NCBI GenBank assembly: GCA_004194705.1
Contig: SADC01000026.1
Span: 186,001 to 250,000, forward strand
Source: Ditylenchus dipsaci
Lineage: Eukaryota > Nematoda > Chromadorea > Rhabditida > Anguinidae
Reading direction: 5' to 3'
Length of the DNA stretch: 64,000 nucleotides
Part shown: positions 22,501-30,262 of the stretch, one piece after another
Layout of the letters: the number at the start of each line of letters is the position of its first letter
Position numbering within the stretch: the first letter of the stretch is position 1
Program-made: the position numbers and the translations under genes
The notes under the pieces: generated by a model
Seen by the model: only the letters and a program-made list of their open reading frames with translations
What the model was told of the DNA's origin: nothing
The model's database searches: none

Positions 22501-25500
22501 CAAGTGGTAAAGTAACACTCCACGCCGAGGATTGGGGTTGAGGGAGCATATGACACCGGTGTCAAAATTATTTAGACAGATACTCTTTTAAGTCACGTAC
22601 CTACCTCGGCACGGGCGTTCTTTTAGTGAAGTCGCTGTTTGGTTATTATCAAACCTGGTTTTGGCTACGATACAATGGTTTTCAATTAATTTTGACAAAA
22701 TCTAAAATTTCTGGATTGTGGAGCTGGATACTTTTTTTAGGCAGGTACCTGATGGTTTACATGCTAGCCCGGAGGTTAACATAGCCTTTTCAGACTATTT
22801 AAATAATTTAAAAATCACTATATAATAATTGCGCGCAAATGAGGGCGCCCAAATGAGTGTGTACGATCGATAAAGCATGACCTGAACCACAGAATCGCCA
22901 AGCAAAAATCGTGTTTATGACAGGGTATACCAAAAAAAGTTGACTGTCGACTACAGATTTCTTTTCAAATTTCTTGACACACCCTGTATAAATTACTGTT
23001 CAAGCTTATTCATGAAAAAAAACGTTAAATATTTTCAGATTAGAATCAATAAAGGATAAATATATTCAATTAACAGCAGATCATTTACAAGCTTTTGAAT
23101 ACCTTAATTTGGTCGGTTTTGATACAATACGACAAATCTTCAAGTGCTCTAACAAAGTCTTATCTGAAAATGATAATTACAAAAAAAGTTTGCTGGGGTA
23201 AGTTATTTGTAGACAAAAAAAATCATAAAAATCATGAGTTATACAAGGCAACCCTTTTACTTGACGTAAAAAGCCTTTTTTGTAAGCAAAATTTTTTGTC
23301 TTAGATATTACTTTTTTAACTGTGAAACACCTATTTTGTGTGAAAAATAAAAAATATTTTTGGTTGCTTTTCAGTTAGTTATGATTTGACGTAAAAAAAA
23401 CTGGGACCAAGGGGACCAAGTTTCGAATTCGGAAAAGTTTCCTCTAAAATGAAAAAAGTTTTATTTTCTAGGAAACGTCTCTAAACCAAAACAAGGACGA
23501 CTTGAAAAAATTGCTTCAAGCGTTAAATTGGCATGCCCGTCGCAAATGGGAATATTTCGAAAAGCGGCTACCAGGTCAATTCAAAAGAATTTTTTGTTGA
23601 CTAGCTTAAGGATAAAGAGTAAACAAAGACACTTCCGTTGATAGCATCGGTGGCTCAGTGGTAAATAGCCCCCCCCCTCTCCAAAGAGTATGTTTCTCTA
23701 AGCCAACTTTTAAAGCTTTGCTTAAGCCTAAGACCCAAGCCTAAACCTGAGCCTTAGTTAGCGCGCTACGCATTGCAAAAAAGAAAACTTATAAAAATCA
23801 AGGGAACCCTGACAAAGTTGGCTTAGAGAAAAATATTCTTTGGAGGGGGCGGGCACTTGGGCTTTTACGAGCAGCGTAGTGTGAAAGTCGGTCGTCGGTT
23901 CGATTGCCTTTATAGGTGTGGTTTTTTCTCCAATTCCATTAAATTGCGTAAAAGTGATTTTGGTCACTTTTAACTGCGGCCCGCCTTTCTAAATATTTCC
24001 ATCAGCGACAGGAATGCCTTTTTAATCTGTACTGTTGCGTGCTAGTATGCCCTTCACAAAGAATCCAAATATTTTTTAAAAAATTGCGTGAGACATCTTA
24101 TAGTTTGTTTCAACATATAGAGGTAGGTCATAAAAACTTGAACACTTTTTCGAATTCCTGCTTTCTTACCGGTTTCGGTTGATTCAATGAATTTTCATTC
24201 TCAGATGCCTGGCTCGATCAATTATTTTTGTAAGAGATGATTTTCAGGTGTTGGATATCCGACACGTTGTCTGATATTGATGTTTAAAATTGTTAGGAAA
24301 CTTGAAAAAAGGCACGGTGACAATTCCGCGGAAGACAATTCCGAGAAGGATAATTCCGCGACGGATGATTCCGCAAAATTTTTGAATTTTTGACGTCCCT
24401 GTTTGGAAAAAAAACCAGATTCTGACACGGATTCGTGTTCAGCATGGTCGATGGCAGATTAACCACTTCAAAATTTTAACTCTCTGTCGAACTCCAAATT
24501 CCTCTTGAGACAAAAAAACATCTGAAAAAAATTCGAGTACGAGTTTCAGATTTAAAATTACTTGGGTATGCAATCAACCATGCTGAACACGAAACCTGTG
24601 TCAAAATCAGATTTGTTCCTAATAGAGACGTCAAAAATTGAAATTCCGCGTAATTATCCGTCGCAGAATTATCCTAGAGCATTGGTGAAATAAGTGATCT
24701 GAAAAAAATTAGATGATTGATATTCACTTCTATAGTTTTTACGGGAATTTTTTTAGAAATGATACTCATCACAAGCTTTGTGTTCATACAAGAGTTGGAG
24801 ATTTTAAAATACTTGACGCACAGTCAACTTTGGAATTCACAGAAAACAGCTTGCATTATGCAGCTAATTTTTGAAGGTAATTTTTCTTTTTACAATCGAT
24901 TATTTACCCTAGAACTTCGCCATATTGCTTTTTCACCATTTTCTTTTAAAATAATGAAAAGATCATTTTTTTCGGATCAAATCGACCTCTTTTTGGGACA
25001 AAAAAAATTTTTTGCCAGCTGACCCAGCTAACTTTCGAGCTGAAAAAAGTATTTTTGCACCACAAGTCTATACAGTCAACTCTCGCTATACGCTCAACTG
25101 GGCTATAGTGCAGCTCCCGATACAGTGCGCTTTTAGGCGTTCTCATCCTACGCTTTTTCATAAACGTGCACTAAATCGAGAGTTGATTGTAGACGAAATT
25201 CACACTTTTTAGAAAAAATTTGGTGCAACTTCAGTAATAATGCTTGGTCAGGACAAAGATTTCATAAAAAGTGTCAAATTTGACAAAAGTGTAATAAATT
25301 TTATCTATTATCCAAAAGGCATGAGACGCGGTGAAGATCTATGTTTTTCCATAACTTATTGTGATTCTCTCCTTATTACTGCCCAACATTCGACGTTTGC
25401 ATGGTGGATTGGCTACTTATTAAACAAGAATTCAGACAAAAACAACACAAATAGCTTTGTTTTCTATAATTCCAAATTTTTGTTTGATGGAGTGGGTCAT

Positions 25501-25584
25501 GGATATCAGAACTTTTTACCGGATTGGATACCTTTGAGATATTTCCCTCCAAAAAAATTGTTGAAATTTGATTTTTGTTTGTAA
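16550..25584 (+). CDS. GT11 alpha-1,2-fucosyltransferase-like gene, multi-exon, partial
   Basis: Exons read: 16550-16584 (ends GGLGNI before GTAAGT); 17190-17333 (after TTTTTCAG, MWRFASLYAIGKHLNRT...); 23039-23197 (LESIKDKYIQLTADHLQ...); 24757-24876 (NDTHHKLCVHTRVGDF...); 25235-25584 (VIMLGQDKDF..., MRRGEDLCF, STFAWWIGYL, stop). Splice phases agree at 16584/17190 (0) and 23197/24757 (2). GGLGN, HTRxGDF and the RGED block are hallmarks of family GT11, Golgi enzymes that transfer fucose from GDP-fucose; the role here is inferred. A poly(A) signal AATAAA lies at 25607-25612. The N terminus (cytosolic tail and membrane anchor) and a short exon between 17333 and 23039 were not found. The 24757-24876 exon meets an in-frame TGA just before its donor, so a one-base indel or missed exon is likely there. 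Functional status is uncertain. Confidence 0.72.
17380..18120. repeat. Intronic palindromic fragments (GCCAGCGTATGTTAGG family)
   Basis: GTAGGCCAGCGTATGTTAGG near 17452 and the pair GATGGCCAGTGTATGTTAGG / CCATCCTAACCTACGCTGGC near 17957-18032 belong to a palindrome family with GCCTTGG ends. Full copies are at 49.05 and 59.43 kb. Located in the large GT11 intron. No missing GT11 exon could be recognised here. Confidence 0.5.
18420..18677. repeat. MITE, TACCGTAT family, in GT11 intron
   Basis: Starts TACCGTATAACGGTTATACG and ends TATTAGAGGTTATACGGTA. Interior CTGAGATATAGG and AGAGCTCGTGAAAGTGAAGA fit the family in inverted orientation. Confidence 0.75.
19075..19345. repeat. GCGC palindromic repeat copy
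   Basis: Contains TTGATCAAGAGTCTTGCTCG, TGTCTAAGGTAAGTGAGTGC, the hairpin around CGCCCCGTAAGGGGGCG, then AGTTGAGATGCGCACAC, CACTCGAAAGGGACTCTGG and TGCGGTAGGCCCCAGTATTC. It is inserted between the two arms of the minisatellite foldback. Confidence 0.8.
19541..21600 (+). repeat. 20-bp minisatellite with 120-bp higher-order repeat
   Basis: About 103 tandem copies of a 20-bp unit of consensus GGACTACTAAAGTGCAGGCT, with no length change across about 2 kb. Substitution variants (GGGCTAC, AGACTAC, GGACTCC, and CAGGCT versus CGGGAT junctions) recur in fixed order as a six-unit, 120-bp higher-order repeat, clear at 19561-19680, 19681-19800 and several later places. There are no spacers and no direct-repeat/spacer alternation, so it is not CRISPR-like. 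Confidence 0.97.
21709..22872. repeat. Foldback with a second foldback nested inside
   Basis: Outer arms: GGTTCGTACTCATTTGGGC and GCGCAATTATTATATAGTGAT near 21713-21780 pair with ATCACTATATAATAATTGCGCGC and GCCCAAATGAGTGTGTAC near 22805-22862. Inner palindrome 22035-22345: CGTCCACTTGG, GAGCATGCTGAAGATGG and AGCAATAACTCAAAA flank its centre at about 22170. A tRNA B-box-like GGTTCGAGTCCCC lies at about 22393. Confidence 0.75.
23640..23910. repeat. tRNA-Gly-like head plus foldback
   Basis: GCATCGGTGGCTCAGTGGTA at 23645-23664 resembles the 5' half of a eukaryotic tRNA-Gly but runs into a C tract instead of an anticodon arm. AAAGAGTATGTTTCTCTAAGCCAA near 23682 pairs with the inverse near 23818-23845 (TTGGCTTAGAGAAAAATATTCTTT). 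GGTTCGATTGCC near 23896 could be a displaced B box. This is a disrupted tRNA-derived repeat, not a working tRNA gene. Confidence 0.5.
24315..24674. repeat. Iterated-motif foldback (GATAATTCCGCG units), in GT11 intron
   Basis: Left: GACAATTCCGCGGAAGACAAT, GATAATTCCGCGACGGATGA. Right: AATTCCGCGTAATTATCCGT and CGCAGAATTATCC. Inner arms GTGTTCAGCATGGTCGATGG and CAACCATGCTGAACACG pair, showing kinship with the foldbacks at 5.34 and 37.4 kb. Confidence 0.75.
25071..25191. repeat. Short Tigger/pogo-type MITE, in GT11 intron
   Basis: TACAGTCAACTCTCGCTATA on the left and TAAATCGAGAGTTGATTGTA on the right are inverted partners with TA at both edges. Length is about 121 bp. It lies between the last two GT11 exons. 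Confidence 0.8.
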
Positions 25585-25723
25585 AAATGTGCTGCTTTAA
25601 ACATATAATAAAAAAGTGAACGCTGATCTACTTGAAAAATTTATAGAAAGATATAGAAAAATTTCCAGATATATTGTCGAATATAAACAGCTTTTCATAA
25701 TTTGATGGTCGAATAGTATTTTA

Positions 25724-26676
25724 ACTAGGCTTGGGGATTTGGGGTCACGGCGGGATTTGAGATTGGGATTCCAGAAATTTTCGGGATTCGGGATTCCCGC
25801 CAGGAGAATCCCGAGAATCCGCAGGATTCGAGATTTTTCCGAAAAAACCGCAAAGTGAACATTAAAAAAAATTCTTGTATGATAAGGAACAAAATTGGCT
25901 TTTGAGGCTTTAACTTAACTTACCATGGTAACTTATATGGTTAAGTGGTAACTTAAGTAACTTTAAGTTACCACGGTATCTTACTGGTAACTTATCACAG
26001 CCGGTAAAATTTACCAACAACCGGTAAGTAGAATCGGCTGTACAGTTAATTTTGGCTTGTTCAATTAACTGTAGCTTGCACAGTTAACTGCAGCTCGTAT
26101 AGTTAATTCAAGATTGTACAGTTTGCTGTGTAGTTAACTATGTGGTTGAAGTGGCCGTAGTAAAGTGAAATATATTAAGTGAAATAAAATTTAAATTTTT
26201 CCTTTCACGAAATCGATCGGCAAACTCAAAATTTTTATGATAAAGTCGAAATTCTTAAGGCAAAGACGAAATTCTTATGATTTTGGGAATCAATTTGTGC
26301 TGACTACTATGGTAAAAAATTAAACAGTAAGTCAAAATTCGTCGCACTCGACTAGGCAATGAACTTGTAAAAAGGGTTTTATATCAGAAGTGCACTGTAA
26401 AATGATAAAAAAAGATAAAAGCTGTTTTGGTGAATGCTGCGTTCCACATCTTTTTTAACACCCATACGGAACATCATGAAAACATTGTAACCGCCTTAAA
26501 AAAGCGATTTATTAAATTTCAGGGCTTTTTCGGGATTTAAATAAAAACGAAAAATGGACCGGCGGGATTCGGGATTTTAGCTTTTGGGCCGGCGGGAGCG
26601 GGGTCGGGATTTAGAAATTTTCGGGATTCCCAAACCGGGAATTCCGTGGGATTCCCGTCCCGTCCCCAAGTCTAAT
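25724..26676. repeat. Iterated-motif foldback (CGGGATTC units)
   Basis: Ends ACTAGGCTTGGGGATTTGGG and CCCGTCCCCAAGTCTAAT are inverted partners. Arms iterate GGGATTCGGGATTCCCGCC-type units (25740-25840 and 26520-26670). The about 700-bp centre contains a GGTAACTTAAGTTACC-rich patch (25920-26040) and TACAGTTAACTGTAGC-like repeats (26040-26150), but no gene. Confidence 0.8.
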
Positions 26677-27000
26677 TTTAACCGATTTAAAATGATAAGT
26701 CATTTTTTCAGAATTTCGTAGGCTGACTGAAAATTTATTTCCAAAGACAGTTGTCGAAAAACTTATTCGAATTTATTTTTTTTGAAAAGTTCGTAACAGA
26801 CTTTAAGACGTTTGCTTTGAATGAACTCATTTTATCCACAATTATATCATAACAAATCGAAAGTTTTGAATGCGCGCGAGACCAGACACATTTTTTCAAT
26901 AATAATTTTCAATTGTTTTTTAGTTTGCGCCTATTTTCTAAAAAATAAATTTGTGAATTTGTTTAAAATTTAGAACAATTTATTAGTCGATCCCAATGAC
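26677..27000. other. Gene-free stretch
   Basis: AT-rich, with no recognised feature. Confidence 0.4.
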
Positions 27001-27800
27001 AGCATATAAAGTGCACCCCCTCCAAAGCGTATTTTTCTCTGAGCTAACTTTTTCACTTTCAAATATTTCAAACCTTTTAACCAAGGGTATTTAGACGCTT
27101 CGCGGCCAAGGACCTGCACACTTCACATTGCAATAAATTGGGGTGGAAAGTGGTACTTCTTTAGTCCCCCCATGCTCGGATTTTTGGAAAGTGACACAAA
27201 ATCACCCCCAGAACTCATTTTTTCTGCACAACAAGATATTAGAAGCATTTTAAAACACTTTCTGAATTAGAAAAATAAAATTCTGTCAAAAAAATTTACC
27301 ACTCGCCCCTTGGGGTAGATGGTCTTTTTCGGGTATTTAGGGTCATTTTCGAGTGATTTCACATTTTTCTTGCTGAAGCTGGGCAAAAAGACTCTCTAAA
27401 TGCATTTTCAATCAAGAGTCTTGCTCGGAATTATGTCTAAGGTAAGTCTGTGCGCGCATCTCTAACCAACCAAGGTGGCAATATTTTTTGACAAAATATA
27501 ATTTTTCTAACACAGAAAGTGTTTAGAAATGCTTCTTTAGCCCCCCCCCATTCGGGGGCGCACGGGGGTTGGGGCTTGGAGTTGAGATGCGCACACCCAC
27601 ATACCTTAGACACAAATCACTCGAAAATGACTCTGGATGCATAAAAATGTATGCATACCAGAGTTTATTTATGCGGTAGGCCCCAGAAAGTAAAAACCTG
27701 TTCAAAATCTAGCATTTTTACCTAGATTTTGCTTAAAAAAGGTTAAAATTTGGTCAAAAATACCCGAAAAAGACCATCTACCCCCAAGAAGCGGGTGGCA
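27001..27800. repeat. GCGC palindromic repeat copy with flanking partial arms
   Basis: TTGCTCGGAATTATGTCTAAGG and AGTCTGTGCGCGCATCTC near 27420-27455, the hairpin side CCCCATTCGGGGGCGCACGG near 27547, AGTTGAGATGCGCACACC and CACTCGAAAATGACTCTGG near 27620. GGGTAGATGGTCTTTTTCGG near 27314 pairs with the inverse near 27763-27783, giving outer arms of an about 480-bp foldback. Confidence 0.7.
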
Positions 27801-27869
27801 AATTTTTCGCAAATTTTAATTTTAGTAAGCGTACGCCAGTGGCCGCGTACGACTTTTGTACAGGCCTGG

Positions 27870-27945
27870 GAAAAAGTGTCATCCCACGATATCCTCCTTG
27901 AAAGTCGGCGCTCTAACCATTTGAGCTATCGGCTCGCCCCAGGCC
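27870..27945 (-). repeat. tRNA-like sequence (pseudogene or SINE head)
   Basis: On the minus strand CCGATAGCTCAAATGGTTAG followed by AGCGCCGACTTTCAAGGAGG has a good A box and a stem typical of tRNAs. It then continues ATATCGTGGGATGACAC without a proper GGTTCGAAT B box, so I take it as a tRNA-derived relic. Confidence 0.45.
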
Positions 27946-28171
27946 TGTTTCTTATTTCTCTGCTATCTGCCTCCCTTACATTTTGTAATTTTAAAACCAC
28001 CATAATATATATTCAAAAATGATCAGCGAGAAGTCCTGCGCTAGATGAACTAATTTATCACAATTTAACTTAGACGTGTTGAGCTCCAGGCTTTGTATTG
28101 TATTGATAATTTTACATTAACTGTAAAAGATAGCAGTGCAATTGGTTGTGAATATTTTGCAAAATTAAAAC

Positions 28172-28177
28172 TTTATT
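28172..28177 (-). terminator. Poly(A) signal of the defensin-like gene
   Basis: AATAAA on the minus strand, 60 bp past the stop codon at 28237. Confidence 0.6.
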
Positions 28178-28236
28178 TTCAAGATTTGTTAACGCGTAAT
28201 CATCAAAACCATTCAAGCTTGCTTATCAATCCAAAT

Positions 28237-28515
28237 CTAGCAGATGGTTTTACCGTCATGAAGAAAGCAACTACATTTAGCAGTGCCTGTGACACCCACG
28301 CACCTGCCTACAGCACATCCCTGATTCTTGCATTCTCTACGGCAACACTCAGGACGATTTTGTCGGCATCCATCTGAAAAATAACAATATTCAAAGCTTT
28401 AATAAATGGTTCTCAATATACATCCAGGTTTTCCAGGACAATTCTGGGCATCAGATTCATGGAAAATGACAGTAAAGACAACTAGCAAAAAAGCGAATGC
28501 CACTACAGATTTCAT
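28237..28515 (-). CDS. Secreted cysteine-rich defensin-like peptide (CS-alpha-beta type)
   Basis: Two exons join in phase: 28515-28422 and 28373-28237, across a 48-bp intron (GTATAT...TTTTTCAG). The product is 76 residues. Residues 1-23 form a signal peptide (MKSVVAFAFLLVVFTVIFHE, cleavage after SDA). The mature part begins QNCPGKPGYG and has ten cysteines, including a CRREC (C-x3-C) helix motif, GCAVGRC and a KCSC (C-x-C) strand motif. That spacing is the cysteine-stabilised alpha-beta signature of invertebrate defensins, and the CKNQGCAVGRC stretch most resembles nematode ASABF peptides from memory. It probably acts outside the cell as an antimicrobial. It is basic and has no C-terminal pro-region. 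Two more cysteines than the eight usual in ASABF suggest an extra disulfide. The start is the only ATG preceding the signal sequence. Confidence 0.82.
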
Positions 28516-28577
28516 TTTTATGTTTTGACAAAAAGAGTAATCGAATACCAGAATGAAAAAGTGGACACATTGGCCGG

Positions 28578-28585
28578 TATTTATA
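28578..28585 (-). promoter_or_regulatory. TATA box of the defensin-like gene
   Basis: TATAAATA on the minus strand lies 63 bp upstream of the ATG at 28515, a fitting distance for a core promoter with a short leader. It is the best TATA motif near any gene start here. Confidence 0.6.
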
Positions 28586-28802
28586 CATCATTTTAATCTT
28601 GGGCGTGCAATTGACACACTGGATTTACATATTTTCATGAGTAGTTTTCAGACGAAATCAACGTGGCGGAACTTTTCTGTAAAGTATTAGTCCTGAAAAT
28701 GACTGCTATCGCTATGAATTATGCATAGTGTTCAGTATTGTTGTATGTCTAATACCTTTATTTGAAATAATAAAGATTGATTTTTCACGAACTTAAAAAA
28801 GG

Positions 28803-29069
28803 GCTGCCTGATAATTGCTCAAAACGAAAAATTGCTCGAACGACAATCGCTCAATACTTCAATTGCTCAAACGACAATTGCACATCGATTCACTGTTTTG
28901 GCCTGATATAAAAGGTTCATGGTACTGAAGAAAGCGGTATCAACTGTCGTGCAACTATCGTTACCGCAACAGTCGTTTGAGCTAGCGTCATTTGAGCAAT
29001 AGCCGTTTTGAGAAACTGTCGTCTGAGCGATTAAGAACCATTGTCACTTTGAGCAATTATCATGCAGCA
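28803..29069. repeat. Iterated-motif foldback (ATTGCTCAAACGACA units)
   Basis: Left arm: GCCTGATAATTGCTCAAAAC, then TTGCTCGAACGACAATCGC and AATTGCTCAAACGACAATTGC. Right arm: inverse units CAGTCGTTTGAGC, GTCATTTGAGCAATAGCC, ending TTTGAGCAATTATCATGCAG. The clean ends and lack of coding fit a foldback element. Confidence 0.8.
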
Positions 29070-29279
29070 GAAAAAAAGTGGCATCAAAATGAGGTTGCTT
29101 TTGCGTAGTTTCCTAATTATTCACTTTTGTTCGGTATCAAAGATTAGCCTGAACAAAAAAAAGTAGTGCTGCTCTCATTGTCTTGCTAAACAAACAAATC
29201 TTTGTACGAGGTTAGTGGATACTGGAATGAACAAAGGTGTAAAAAGATGAAAACATGAAAATAACATGGAGAGAAATTT

Positions 29280-29615
29280 TTGAAAAAATTAGGGCGCCGG
29301 CGCCGGTGTGCGCCCGGAAAATTTTGAAAAAATTAGGGCGCCGGCGCTGGCGCCGGCGCTCAGCGCCGATTTTAATACAGCCCGGCGCCCGGTTCGGCGC
29401 CCGGTGCCTAATTTTCCACATTTTTCTCTTCTTTTATAACATCTTAGTTTAAAACAAGCTTTCTCTATTTGATCGATTTTTTTCTAACTGGTAGTTGAGT
29501 CATAGTTGTTTTCTATTCAGCGCTTTTCTTCAATTCTTGGTTCGGTTCTGCGCCCGGCGCCAATTTTTTGAGATGCCGGCGCCCGGTGGTGCGCCCGGCG
29601 CCCATTTTTTTTCGC
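29280..29615. repeat. GC-rich iterated-motif foldback (GGCGCCGGCGC units)
   Basis: AT-rich DNA is interrupted by AATTAGGGCGCCGGCGCCGG and GCGCTGGCGCCGGCGCTCAG on the left. The right side has GCGCCCGGCGCCAATTTTTT and GCGCCCGGCGCCCATTTTTT. The same motif family builds the larger element at 55.50-56.49 kb. Arg/Ala/Pro-rich frames over it (29212-29452, 29513-29759) are artefacts. Confidence 0.7.
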
Positions 29616-29744
29616 GTGCAACTATGTGCGCATACCGTCCAGTCTAACCTAGCAAAAAAAAATTGTCTCGGCATCAAAATTAAAAATTTTGACTTCAATA
29701 TAGGAGCAAAGCCAAATTCTGAAGAAAGTTTAGTTTTAGTTAAC

Positions 29745-30010
29745 ACATGCCGATTCTGAGGTCAGACTTAGGCTCAGCGTGGTCGATTTACTACAGAAAT
29801 ATCTTCAGAAAAATGAAAAAATGTCATTGAAATTTCGTGATTCTGCCATGGTCTCCCTTTATGCACTTATTTTTTAAACCTCAGGGGGACCAAGGCAAAT
29901 CTCAAATTTTCGATGAAATTATCAGATTACTGTTCACACTTTTTCAAAAATAGATAATTTAACTAACAAGCCTCAGAATAGGCATGTGTTAACCAAAAAC
30001 TGAACTTTCT
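29745..30010. repeat. Foldback, GGTCGATTTACTA family
   Basis: TTAACACATGCCGATTCTGAGG near 29738 pairs with CCTCAGAATAGGCATGTGTTAA near 29970. Between them are a GCGTGGTCGATTTACTACAG arm and an inner pair GTCTCCCTTTATG... / CCTCAGGGGGACC. Confidence 0.65.
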
Positions 30011-30262
30011 TCAGAACTTCACGGCTTTACAAAACGCACGAAATTGTTACCTTAAACTTTTAGACGTGTTTGTAAACTGGGGAGTTGATGGCGAATCACA
30101 GCATTTCACATAGCAAAATAAGTTATCTTGCTGAAAGTCACGAGTTTAACCCCGCCCATGGACACTATCGATTTTTCAATTTTTTGAAATTTTTTTTTAA
30201 GCCCATTCGACGTAAAATTAAAAACGTACGACTAGTCATAAATATCAGATTCTCGATTTTCC

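Noticed and set aside
23640..23910. Functional tRNA-Gly gene
   Set aside because: The 5' half looks right, but the anticodon arm is replaced by a C tract and the B box is over 200 bp away.
29212..29759. Arg/Ala/Pro-rich reading frames over 29.2-29.8 kb, with similar ones at 55.4-55.7 and 56.2-56.5 kb
   Set aside because: They are products of GGCGCC-rich palindromic arms and lack splice or start context.
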